Shown here piece after piece: positions 1 through 9,483 of a DNA stretch of 64,000 bases (position 1 is its first letter; each line of letters begins with the position of its first letter). A program made the position numbers and the translations under genes. The notes beneath the pieces are model-generated. The model searched no databases and was not told the origin of the DNA. It saw only the letters and a list, made by a program, of their open reading frames with translations. This DNA is from Megalopta genalis (Eukaryota > Arthropoda > Insecta > Hymenoptera > Halictidae). The DNA lies in NCBI RefSeq assembly GCF_051020955.1, contig NC_135014.1, positions 27,331,221 through 27,395,220 of the forward strand, in the 5' to 3' direction.

Positions 1-66
1 TCCTCTTTCAAAAAAGGCCATTTTTGCGCGCGATCCGAGCGCTAATTACGGAGAAATCATTGCATA

Positions 67-395
67 TTAACCCTTTGCACTCGAGTGGTGACTCCGAGAC
101 ACCGCTGAAATTGTTACACCACGTTCAAAGACAATGTTTATACGATCAAAGTTCCGATTTAAAAAATTGTTAAAATTGTTTCCGTTGTACGAGTCGCGAG
201 ACTCAATTTTATATGCACTTAAATGCATAAATGCACTTATATGCACTTATATGCACTTATATGCGCTAAAATGCACTTATATGCACTTATATGCACTTAT
301 ATACGCTAAAATGCACTTATATGCGCTAAAATGCACTTTATTTTAAATTTACATTTAAATTTACATTTAAAATGGCTCCGGGTGAAAAGGGTTAA
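67..395. mobile_element. F3 piggyBac-like TTAA element (non-autonomous)
   Basis: TTAA stands at both borders (67-70 and 392-395). The left end reads CCCTTTGCACTCGAG and the right end reads GGGTGAAAAGGG, so the outermost CCCTTT/AAAGGG bases are inverted. TTAA target duplication with CCC..GGG ends is typical of the piggyBac superfamily (family knowledge). The roughly 320-bp body has no transposase frame and holds a 10-bp tandem repeat, so it is a non-autonomous derivative. Related copies lie at 30405-30728 and 35799-36033. The right inverted end is short and diverged, so the exact border on that side is less sure. Confidence 0.55.
207..338. repeat. 10-bp minisatellite (ATGCACTTAT)n
   Basis: The unit ATGCACTTAT recurs about a dozen times with variants such as ATGCGCTAAA. 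The array lies wholly inside the F3 element and accounts for the open frame that starts at 134, so that frame is not taken as coding. Confidence 0.9.
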
Positions 396-1419
396 CAACG
401 CGCGATGCCGAGAAGAAGAAAAACGATCCGAGCGTGGCAAAAGTGCAAAACGATCTTGCGAAGCAACGGGTGGTGCAGACATTGTGCCGGATCAAACGAT
501 CCCACGCATCGCCGTGAACAATTCGATTCATCGGGCGAGTCTTTTTTTCCGCGGGGAACTGCAGAAACGTCGAAACAACGCGATTTCTTCCGTCGCCCCC
601 TCCGGTGAAAGGAGCGGCCTTAATTCGTCCGCAGATCGGATCGCTTGTTCGCGGGTGTCGGACAGAGGCCGGCCGAACTTCATATTCATTAGCGTCCATT
701 GTTCGGTGCCGGTGATCCGATAAAAATTGATCTCGGCGTCGTGACCGCGATCGATTACGTTCCCCGATTTTCTCGTCCATTGCCGGGGGACCCCGGCCGC
801 GCCCATGCCCCGCGCGCACGCACACACGTATAGGCCGGCTTAAGTTATTGGACGAGCCGACGTTATGGCCGGCCGAGACATCGGAAATTGGAAAATTAGC
901 GCGCGCGCGCGCTCGCGCTCCCGCTCGCGTAACCCGTTGTCTCGAGCATGTCCAATTTAGAAACATGAGAACGGACCGGGTTCATATCGAATGCGCCTTG
1001 TCCCTGGCATGAGTAATGGCGACAGCTTTGAACGTGACAGACGCCGAATTTGACGACACTTCGGCATCGCCGGCTGCCAACGAGCCGAAACCGAAGCCCG
1101 GACCCGTAATTTCGTTCGACTCGTTCGTCCGTGCGATTTAAGCGAGTGATTCGAAATTGGCGTCGCGGGATCAATGATTCGCCGAACTGCTCGCCGATTC
1201 GAACTATTCCCAGATTTTAGTTTATTGCGGGACGGAACGGGGGAGGGTGGTCGGTCACATTGCGGCGAATGCGCGCGATCAAGAAACGTTAGGTCGCCGG
1301 GATCGCGTTTGGTGCGCTTGTTTTTTGTGCAAAAGATCGCAGTTTGTTTGGACGTTCCGTTCGAAAGCGGAAATGAAAAGTGAAATGTCATCGATTTGAA
1401 CAAAATACTGTTCAAATAA
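396..1419. other. Gene-free stretch, GC-rich, nothing recognised
   Basis: The stretch is CpG-rich with a (CG)n-like run near 900-913. Overlapping open frames up to 199 codons occur on both strands. None shows a recognisable domain or a convincing splice context, and they overlap in opposite directions, as expected where stop codons are rare by composition. Confidence 0.5.
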
Positions 1420-1481
1420 CCAGTTTTAGCTGTGTTTGACGAGTACACTCGTCACGGAGAAATGGCAATGTTTTGCGACAC

Positions 1482-1497
1482 GACGAGTATACTCGTC
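1482..1497. repeat. 16-bp perfect palindrome GACGAGTATACTCGTC
   Basis: The 16 bases equal their own reverse complement, and symmetry extends three more bases each side (1479-1500). The same 16-mer is at 1972-1987, 15875-15890 and 48649-48664. One-mismatch forms are at 1438-1453 and 48601-48616. It may be a protein-binding site within F2 (inference). Confidence 0.85.
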
Positions 1498-1710
1498 GTG
1501 CGTAAGAAGCAGCGACCATTGGTTATTTAAATTGTAATTTTAAGGAAAACAAAAACGTATTCTGAAATTTCAAGATGTTCAGAATGTTTTCGAGGCCGAT
1601 CCTGCACGAAGTTGTTTACATTGTTGTAAAAGTAAAATTAGAAAAGAATCACGGTATTGGTGTTCGATGTGCAAAGTGTCATTGTATATTGTTCTCTGCT
1701 TTGCTAAATA

Positions 1711-1713
<3 letters not shown>

Positions 1714-1781
<68 letters not shown>
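1714..1781. repeat. (CT)n microsatellite
   Basis: Uninterrupted CT dinucleotide run of about 68 bp, inside the F2 element. It produces the Ser-Leu repeat frames seen here. Confidence 0.97.
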
Positions 1782-1785
<4 letters not shown>

Positions 1786-1971
1786 ACAGCAGCAATTTGA
1801 ATTTTTAACTTTTATAAGTATTCGATTATCCCTGGGTTTTTCGTTTATTATGTATACAGTATATGTTAACGTCGAGTGAATAAGTAAATATTAGTAATAA
1901 GATTGTTAATTTTATCAAATAAAACCGTCTTTTCGATCCAATATTTTAACAGCGACGCTTACATTGTGTTC

Positions 1972-1987
1972 GACGAGTATACTCGTC
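1972..1987. repeat. 16-bp perfect palindrome GACGAGTATACTCGTC
   Basis: Exact copy of the F2 palindrome near the right end of the element, about 64 bp inside the terminal inverted repeat. Symmetry extends one base further each side. Confidence 0.85.
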
Positions 1988-2055
1988 GTCGCTCGATTCT
2001 CGCGACACATATAGGTGCGCGCTCTGAAATGGAGGCGCCACAGCTAACTGGTTAA

Positions 2056-2391
2056 TTGTAACAAATATTTGTATATCTTCATTTTCAAGTCCGAGCAAAT
2101 TATTCCGTCACCCACGTACATAATGCGTAATAATAATAATCTCTTTATGGAACCGATAAAGTCGCTTGAAAGAATACCGAAATTTTTTTCAAATAACACA
2201 GTTGATTTTAATCGATCGATCGGTCGTAATGAATTGAATAATTTTCTAATGATGCGCTTCCATGTTGCGGACGATTGATCTTTCGAGCGTACGGAATAAT
2301 CATGAAACATAAATGACCGTCGAATGGACCGTCAATGGGATTGTTAGGTGCGCGCGATTGTAACCCGGTAGAACGTGCAACTAATTTTTTG
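2056..2391. other. Gene-free stretch, nothing recognised
   Basis: AT-rich unique-looking DNA. Open frames on both strands (2044-2310 and 2069-2278) mirror each other and carry no recognised motif. Confidence 0.4.
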
Positions 2392-2611
2392 TTTGTTGCA
2401 GCTCCAGTTTAATCCGCATTCTAATTACGAGAGTAGTCAAACTGTAGATCCTCGCGGAACGACGCAAACAAAATTTCTTTACCCGGAGATTCTGTCTGCA
2501 GCTTTTAGCGGATTTACTTACTCGAAGGATGAATCTTCAGCTTTTACGGTTCGGACCTCCCGACCTTTTTCTTTTTTCTTCGAGCGGCCCGGCAAGATGC
2601 GCTTGTTATAA
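2392..2611 (+). other. Weak candidate terminal exon, function unknown
   Basis: A textbook-looking 3' splice site stands just upstream: a CTAAT branch-point-like motif, then TTTTTTGTTTGTTGCAG ending near 2400, followed by an open frame that stops at 2611. Only the phase beginning LQFNPHSNYESS stays open; the other two phases stop within about 45 bases. The roughly 70-residue product resembles no family I know, and no upstream exon or poly(A) context was identified. A chance acceptor next to a chance open frame is the main alternative. Confidence 0.15.
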
Positions 2612-3032
2612 AAATTTCCTTACCTGTAACACAGAGAGAAAACGCGGCCGTTAAAATGCGGCGGTACGAGTCAACGCTGTGATAAAATAATACGGTACGC
2701 AGCGGGATTTATGCTCGTATCGTCACGGCATTAATGAGAATAAGGCAACGCGATGGAATTAAAATTCTTCGCGGGGAAAGCTCTAATTATTTTTCACGCT
2801 TCCCGCTTCCGAACGTTCATTATTAAATTTTACGCCCGCGCGCGGATCCGCAGGTGTTAAGAAACGACAGAAATTCGTACGGTAGAAATTGTTAGAGAAT
2901 TCGTTGCTGAATTCGTTTTTATCGATATATCATTTAAACGTGTTATTGAAATATATTTGAATGTTAACGTTGTACAGTTGAATCGTGTTCAATGTGTATG
3001 GAATATCAATAGTAATCGATAGCAGAAAACAC

Positions 3033-3063
<31 letters not shown>

Positions 3064-3079
3064 CTCTTATAAGGAAATA
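2612..3079. other. Gene-free stretch, with (GA)n at 3032-3063
   Basis: Unique-looking AT-rich DNA ending in a short GA microsatellite immediately before the F1 copy. No gene recognised. Confidence 0.5.
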
Positions 3080-3267
3080 CAGTAATGTCTCTCTAATTGA
3101 CGCTTATATTGTCCACAGAAATGGACAATTCGGGAAGAGGAGATACGATTATTCGAGCCTTCCACTTAATTTAGATAGTTCCAGCAAGGCTCGAACAATC
3201 GTATCTCCTCTTCCCAAATTGTCCATTTTTGTGCACAACCTGAGCGTCAGTTAGGGAGACATTACGG
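3080..3267. mobile_element. F1 foldback MITE (TA-flanked, CAGTAATG ends)
   Basis: The element starts CAGTAATGTCTC after TA (3078-3079) and ends GAGACATTACGG before TA (3268-3269). The two halves are inverted: the left arm carries TGGACAATTCGGGAAGAGGA and the right arm its complement TCCTCTTCCCAAATTGTCCA. TA flanks and a CAGT start are typical of Tc1/mariner-derived MITEs (family knowledge). No coding capacity. Confidence 0.85.
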
Positions 3268-3424
3268 TATTCGTTTAAGTAGAAAAGGCCAGCAACGGTC
3301 AGACACGCGACAGAGTAATCTACAATCTATTTTAAATTAGTTGCAAGATATATTAGGTGATACTTTCATCCGATTGTCGATTTACAAATGGTGTTGTTCG
3401 AACAAATGTGAACGACTGTAATTA

Positions 3425-3628
3425 CAGTAATGTCTCCCTTACTGACGCTTAGGTTGTGTACAGAAATGGACAATTTGGAAAGAGGAGATACGATTATTCG
3501 AACCTTGCGGTTTATTTTTATAGCTACGAATTATTAACAATTATAAAAACGAGACGCGAGGCTCGAACAATCGTATCTTCTCTTCCAAAATTGTCCATTT
3601 TTCTGGACAATCTGAGCGTCAATTAGAG
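3425..3628. mobile_element. F1 foldback MITE, right terminus truncated
   Basis: Complete left arm from CAGTAATGTCTCCC after TA. The right arm runs to GAGCGTCAATTAGAG and then stops short of the usual GACATTACTG, being replaced by a T-rich run. A terminal deletion is the simplest reading. Confidence 0.8.
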
Positions 3629-5079
3629 TTTTTTAAGGCTATCGTTTCACACGCAAAAAAAAAACGGTAGATCAGTCCGCGGATCCCATTTCGTAACAAA
3701 ATAATCTGCGATGCCGCTCTCCAATCCATCGCCAAAAGTATCTGATTAAACCGCGTCCAGTCTCTCTGTTCCGTGGCTGAAAGACAATCAACAGAAGATA
3801 AAAATCCCGGACAGAAATCGACGAGCCAATGATTCCCGTCGATTCCAGCGCAATTTTCTTTCCCCGTTCTACCGCATTGTACCACAAAGTCACAATTCCG
3901 CGTTGCGCATGTCACGGAAATTCTCAAATCGATTTCCTCGAGATACAAAATCCGCCGGACGAAACGCCGCCTCGTATTTCTGCGATTGTTTTTCGATTAA
4001 CCGGCCAATCGCCGGGCAAAAAGCCTTTTTTAATTCGCTGCCGGAACCGCGATCGCGAACGGCCGAGAAACGAACGTCCGGGGCGGGGCTTCGACAAGTA
4101 TCCGAAACATTGTTTGTCGGTCTCTTTGGGCTGTTGCGAATCGGCGACGGGGACATCGGGTTATGCGGGCGACGCGTCATTTTTTCGCTTCGCTTTGTTC
4201 CGCGAGAATGTTTCGCGAAACGTCGCGCGATTTTTTTATGAATAATCGGTACAGCAATCGACCCTCGGCTGTCACGAAAACGTTCGCTGAAAACGGTCTA
4301 CCGAAAAGCACCGGCTAGGCCCATTCATTAGCCAAAATCTTTCTCGGATCGGGCCAAATCTCGTCGGTTAAATTGTCCTCGTTTCATTAGTTTCCCGGGC
4401 AGAATGTTAATTTGCTAATGGTATTTTCCGACTAAACATAGACGTCTGTGATCGCATCGTTCTTCGTTCTTCTTCGCACCGTTCCAAAAGTTGATTATCA
4501 ACCAGAAAATGATTAGCAGAGAATGCCGCGCTCCTCGGGTCGCCGCGGTTGCTCGTCGTTGGTCGCGAGAATTGCTAATCACCGTCCCGAATAACGTAAA
4601 TATCTATTAGGTTGTTTGCGATCGGATCGAGATTCCATTTCGCAGCGCGAGCCGCGGATCGATCCTTTGACCGTAGACGGTGAACAGCTGCCAGCCGTGG
4701 CGGGTTAATCAATCACAGCGACGATCGGCCCAAGGAGCTGCGGGGGCCGACACAAAGCCGGCTGCGGCCGCCTTCGTTCGCCATGTAAATGCCGTTTAAC
4801 TCGACGGAAACGAAAGGAATGGTAAATCAATCGTCCGCGACGAGTGTCTCGCGGGGATACACCGACGGGACGGACAATCGGGCCACCACGTTGACAAATT
4901 GGCTACCAACGAACGACAAAGGAACACCGGGGCTCCTGCCGCGTTGCGATCGATGTTACGCTTTCTCGATTTTTTTTTCAACGCGATCGGCAGCACGGCG
5001 ACCATGAAAACTCGTTAAAATCGGTGCAGCTTGCTCGAAACTCTCGCGCGGTGGCCGTGAAGACATCAATGGACTTAGT
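3629..5079. other. Gene-free stretch, nothing recognised
   Basis: CpG-containing unique-looking DNA. Open frames of 62-138 codons overlap on opposite strands (3619-4245, 4789-5007) without recognisable domains or conserved splice borders. Confidence 0.45.
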
Positions 5080-5600
5080 AGATACATTTGGAAACACTGC
5101 ATATAATGCAATGCTGTTGAATTTATTATGCGAAGAGGGCATAATTATTAATACAAAAATGTGCAAGTTAGTCGTTGATACATTAGTAAATAATATATTA
5201 ATATGTTAATAAAAATATACTATAAAATATATTAATATATCAATATACTAATATAGTAATAATACTAATATAGTAATATATAATATAGTAATACTAATAA
5301 CTAATAAGTAATAATAATAATAATATAGTAATAATACTAAAAATATACTAATTATATAGTAAAAATATATACATAATATATTAATATAATAATATATGAA
5401 GAATCCATACATTAATATATCCATTATTTATTAATGCATTAATTAATATATTATTATTGTTAATATATTGACATATTAATATATTATTCATTAGTATATT
5501 AAAAATTAACTAGCATATTCTTATATCAATAATAATGCCTTTTCGCATAACAAGCTCGACAGCATTGCACTATAGTGCAGTTTCCAAATGCACGTATTTA
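5080..5600. mobile_element. Foldback element with AT-rich loop
   Basis: The left arm (about 5080-5150) contains ACATTTGGAAAC, TGCAATGCTGTTGA and TTATGCGAAGAGGGCAT. The right arm (about 5527-5600) contains the complements in reverse order: ATGCCTTTTCGCATAA, GACAGCATTGCA and GTTTCCAAATG. Arms of roughly 70 bp flank a loop of about 375 bp made of TA/ATT-rich sequence. No open frame. Probably a MITE or foldback element. I do not recognise the family and cannot see a clear target duplication. Confidence 0.6.
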
Positions 5601-6126
5601 TTAATATATTAATATTAAATATACAAGTTTAGAACAAAATTAACGCAAGAGATTAGCCGACTTGTGAATGATAAAAGATCAGGTTTGCGATAAATTGGCT
5701 GCGAAAGTTAACAGGAAGCGTTAAGAGTGGAAAATAAACGCGGATGCGTAACAACGTCGCACGTTCACCGGCCGGAACAGTTTCTAAAGCAATTACCGCG
5801 TCATACCCTATCGTACTCCGAATTTATCGATGTTTGCTCGCCTAAATGCATATCATTAGCAGACAGGCAAACAAATCGGGAGCGTGTACACAACGCCACG
5901 ATGCCACGAGAAAGGAAGCGGTCCTCGTGCGACGCGTTTCCACGTCGGTGGATCTCGGTAAGACGAGGGATTGCTTGTCGAAGACAGGAAAGTGAACCGT
6001 CTCCTTTTTTTCAGACTCTCTATTCGACTCGGCATGTCGGATAACCGTGGTCCCGCGAAGTGTTCCGGACGTTTCCCATTTAACCGCGCCCACATACTCC
6101 GCTGCGAATAAGAGAAAATCAGTATA
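5601..6126. other. Gene-free stretch, nothing recognised
   Basis: Mixed-composition DNA with overlapping opposite-strand open frames at 5727-6143. No motif recognised. Confidence 0.4.
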
Positions 6127-6275
6127 CGATAAATTCTCTCCAATTGTCCCTCAGCTTGTATGATGAAACGGACAGCTTGGGAAGAGGAGACGCGAATGTC
6201 TCCTCTTTTCTCGTCTCGTTTTTATCATAGTCGTCGATTGTCAACTAGTAGAGCCGCGATGCTCGAATAATCGTC
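6127..6275. mobile_element. F1 foldback MITE, decayed copy
   Basis: The left end CGATAAATTCTCTCC follows TA. The internal GGGAAGAGGAGACGCGA and the loop TCGTTTTTATCATAGTCG are recognisable. The right arm is reduced to GATGCTCGAATAATCG with no clear terminus. It resembles the AAATTCTC subtype seen at 46.9, 57.7 and 58.3 kb. Confidence 0.55.
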
Positions 6276-6775
6276 CGAATTTGCACGAAGATTCGCGCGA
6301 ATCTGGTAACAAAACAGATCCCCGTTCGTAACGAAGCGAAACCCGCGGAACGAAACGTTCGAGTTTCGTTGGAACGATAAGTCAACGGGAGCGTCGAGCA
6401 TTTTGCTCGTGGAATCGTTAATATTGATCGAGAAAATAGCAATCCGCCGCTGCAGATTGACCGGCGGTGGGCCGAGAAGCGGTGAAAACCGCAGCCGATC
6501 GCGTGTGTTCTATCGCGAGCGAAAACCATCGTAAAACCATAAAATGTTCGGATCAAACAATACACGTTGTGTGCGTGTCGCGACGGCCGTGGAAAAACGC
6601 CTACACACTGGAACATTGATTTTTAACGTGGCCCCGAGACCAGTTGAGCCTGACAGGAAAGTATGAAATCGGATCACTCGCAAACATCTACGTCAGGACA
6701 GGATATTAACCGGGATGTAAAGGGGAAACGAGCACGGGGAAAGGTTTTTCTTGCCGCGACAAAACCGATATGCTC
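6276..6775. other. Gene-free stretch, nothing recognised
   Basis: A 123-codon minus-strand frame (6245-6616) overlaps the decayed F1 copy and has no recognised domain. Confidence 0.4.
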
Positions 6776-7053
6776 GGGAGAGAGAGAGCGCGAGAGATAG
6801 AGCGCGAGAGACAGAGCGCGAGTGACTGAGCGCGAGAGAGTCAGAGCGTGAGTGACTGAGCGCGAGAGAGTCAGAGCGCGAGTGACTGAGCGCGAGAGAG
6901 CCAGAGCGTGGGAGAGAGAGCGCGAGAGAGCCAGAGCGCGAGAGAGTCAGAGCGCGAGAGAGCCAGAGCGCGAGAGAGCCAGAGCGCGCGAGTAACAGAA
7001 TACGAGAGTGTCAGAGCGCGCGCGAGAGAGAGAGAGAGTGCGAGAGAGAGAGA

Positions 7054-7094
<41 letters not shown>
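6776..7094. repeat. GAGAGCGC-type purine-rich minisatellite ending in (GA)n
   Basis: Imperfect units such as GAGAGAGTCAGAGCGCGAGT repeat across about 250 bp, then pass into pure (GA)n at about 7056-7094. The Arg/Glu/Ser-rich frames across it are artefacts of the repeat. The pattern suggests an old GA microsatellite in which CG and TC changes were amplified. Confidence 0.9.
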
Positions 7095-7097
<3 letters not shown>

Positions 7098-8029
7098 CCG
7101 AACGGCTGCCAACCTTTTATCGGTCGATCTTCCGCTCCTCCTTTTTTCCTCGTTTTCGCAATACATGGGCATATACATTTTCGCGTTGCTCCAGCACGCC
7201 AAATTTCGGCTCTGGCCGCGTGACATACGGAGCTTCAACGTGTCGACGATTTACGTCGGAAGACGTCGAACCTTTTCATCCCTCCGAGATTCGCGGAACT
7301 GCGCAATCTTCCGCAAATTTTATTTGGACTTATTTCCCGAAATTGCGACTACGCGGGTCCTTCGTTTCAGTTTCCTGCACGGCGAATTTTTCCGCGTCTA
7401 GTAGTTCAAGCTCGCAACGATAGAATTCGTGGACCAGCATTTGTTCATATTTACGTAGTCGTGTTTTTTTAATTGTACACAGAATCCCCGGTTTAAATCT
7501 CGCAAATAGATTACGAATTTTTGTTGGTTGCATTATCCGCTCGCGTTTGATGCTCGCGAAGCCTGTACAGCGCTATAGAATTTTTAGGCTAACAAAGATT
7601 GATTTTCACTTCGATGTATATATTCTGAAAAATTGCGCGCCGTGGTCTTCCATTTCAATTCCCTAAATATATATATATATATATCGCGGATTTTTGATGC
7701 GTGCATTTTTGTTCGCAATTATCGGCCCGTGTTTCGCATTTGTTCGGCTGTAACCGCGCGCTGCTTGAATTATAGAATAATTAATATATAAATAATTAAT
7801 TATAGAATATATTAATAATAATATATTAATAATGATATATGAATAATTAATTATAAAATAAAAATCGCGGGTCACGCGCGTTTCGATCTCTCGATTACAG
7901 ATTTCTAGGTTGCAATTACTATTTTGGTGTTTGTGCAAAGCTCGGAGATACAGCGACGTTCGGATTAAAAATGATCGACGATATTTCGACGTTATCTTCG
8001 CGACTAAAAGTCGTTTATTCGAAGAAATA
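7095..8029. other. Gene-free stretch with (AT)n and AT-rich patches
   Basis: Holds an (AT)n run at about 7666-7684 and an ATTAAT-rich patch at 7770-7862. The rest is unique-looking. No gene recognised. Confidence 0.5.
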
Positions 8030-8160
8030 AATTTCGCCCGATTCCGATTCTTAAAAAACAACACACGAAGACCGAATTTTGCATAAAGATCTGCACTCTA
8101 CTCATGATTATTCAGGAACAGGGGCGGTCGAACACGGTGCCAACTGCGGCGGAAGCTTTT
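8030..8160 (+). repeat. Dispersed repeat, copy 1 (partner at 39050-39170)
   Basis: GCATAAAGATCTGCACTCTA at 8081 matches GCATAAAGATCCGCGATCTA at 39115. Similarity continues through ACTCATGATTA, GGGGCGGTCGAACACGG and CGGCGG-type blocks. Same orientation. Family unknown. Confidence 0.4.
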
Positions 8161-8775
8161 ATAGATCGCGCCGGGAATCTGAGATGATATCAAATTTTTG
8201 CTTTTTCGATCGATCGAAAAATTCTGAAACGACGAACCGCGCACGTTTTCGCGGAATTGTAAGCGGCGGAAAATTTAATACGTTCGTTGATCGGACAATT
8301 TTGTTCGGTAAATCGGATCGACGATATATTACAAATATTTCTCCGCTCTTCGATGTCTCGCTCAACGTTCACAGAGTTTCGTCAATCTTTGATACGTTTC
8401 TCGTATCGAGTGTCACGATTCTATCGCAACAATTTTCGGAAGGCAACAAATTGTTTTCGGAATTTAGTAAGCAGATGAATTATTTATTTCCGATTCGCGC
8501 TGTATTCCGCACCGAGCGTCAACGGCAGCCATTTCTGACTTCGGCATAATCTCGAGTAATGTTAAATGCATGGCGCATGCAAATATTCGGAGCTTTTATT
8601 GAACGGATTTTCAAATTCGGTTTACCTAAACAGGGAAGGTGTATGAAAAGTGGCGGGCGTCACACGTTTTCTAAGCGACAATCTGCTGAAAGCTTTTCCC
8701 ACGCAGACCCTCCGACGTGGTCTCTTATTATAAATGTTTGCAAAAGCCGATGAGAAAACGCAGTCGATTTTTCCA
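8161..8775. other. Gene-free stretch, nothing recognised
   Basis: A plus frame of 156 codons (8079-8549) begins in the dispersed repeat and is opposed by minus frames over the same interval. No domain recognised. Confidence 0.4.
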
Positions 8776-9165
8776 ATTTTTTTCGAACAACGATTACCGA
8801 TCCCCGATTTACCTTAGGAGACATATTTTTATTATACATTTGGCAGAAAAGCTGTTGCAAATTTATTGTTCTAATAGTACCGCATTTTTTCCCAATTTTT
8901 TCAAACAACAATTACCGATCTCCGATTTACCTTAGGAGACATATTTTCATTATACATTTGGCAGAGAAGCTGTGACAAATTTATTGTTCTAATAGTACCG
9001 CAGTGCACGTTTCTATCGGTACAATCTTTTTCCCAATTTTTTCAAACAACAATTACCAATCTCCGATTTACCTTAGGAGACATATTTTCATTATACATTT
9101 GGCAGAGAAGCTGTGACAAATTTATTGTTCTAACAGTGCCGCGGTGCACGATATCTATCGATACA
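8776..9165 (+). repeat. Three-copy tandem repeat, about 118 and 141 bp spacing
   Basis: The block ATTTACCTTAGGAGACATAT, then TTATACATTTGGCAGA and TTTATTGTTCTAA, occurs three times (TTAGGAGACAT at 8814, 8932 and 9073). Copies 2 and 3 share an extra GTGCACG..ATC spacer absent from copy 1, so the array grew by unequal steps. Non-coding. Confidence 0.85.
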
Positions 9166-9483
9166 ATCTCTTGTATTTAAGTAGGTTATTATACTAACGT
9201 TTATACTATCTGCTACTAGCGATAAGAATGCATGCAGGCGTTTTGAGTCGACTGAAGGCACAAAAGAGAACTCGCAGAAGAAGTTGAAGGCTATACGGGG
9301 CTTCTTCAGTACTCGAAAAATCTTTTCAAGATTGGAAGAAGCGTAGCTGTGTATGTAAACTCGGACGTAAGCTATTTCGAAGGCGAAGAAATCGATTTGG
9401 ACTATTTTCGAATAACGTGTTTACAGACTGTGCGGATGTATAAATAAACGAACGAATCGCAGGTTCTCTTAGATTTGTAAATA
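9166..9483. other. Gene-free stretch, nothing recognised
   Basis: Unique-looking DNA between the three-copy repeat and the F1 array. No gene or element recognised. Confidence 0.4.

Larger units (their letters stand above)
1420..2051 (-). mobile_element. F2 TTAA element, fullest copy, with GACGAGTATACTCGTC palindromes
   Basis: The left end CCAGTTTTAGCTGTG (1420-1434) is the inverted counterpart of the right end CACAGCTAACTGG (2039-2051). The right flank is TTAA (2052-2055) and the left flank is ATAA, probably a decayed TTAA. Three palindromes lie inside: 1438-1453 (one mismatch), 1482-1497 (perfect, part of a 22-bp palindrome at 1479-1500) and 1972-1987 (perfect). The opposite strand matches the copies at 15.82-16.48 and 48.52-48.68 kb, so this copy is marked minus relative to them. 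The roughly 630-bp body contains a CT microsatellite and no transposase frame. TTAA flanks suggest a piggyBac-like mover, which is an inference. Confidence 0.6.
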
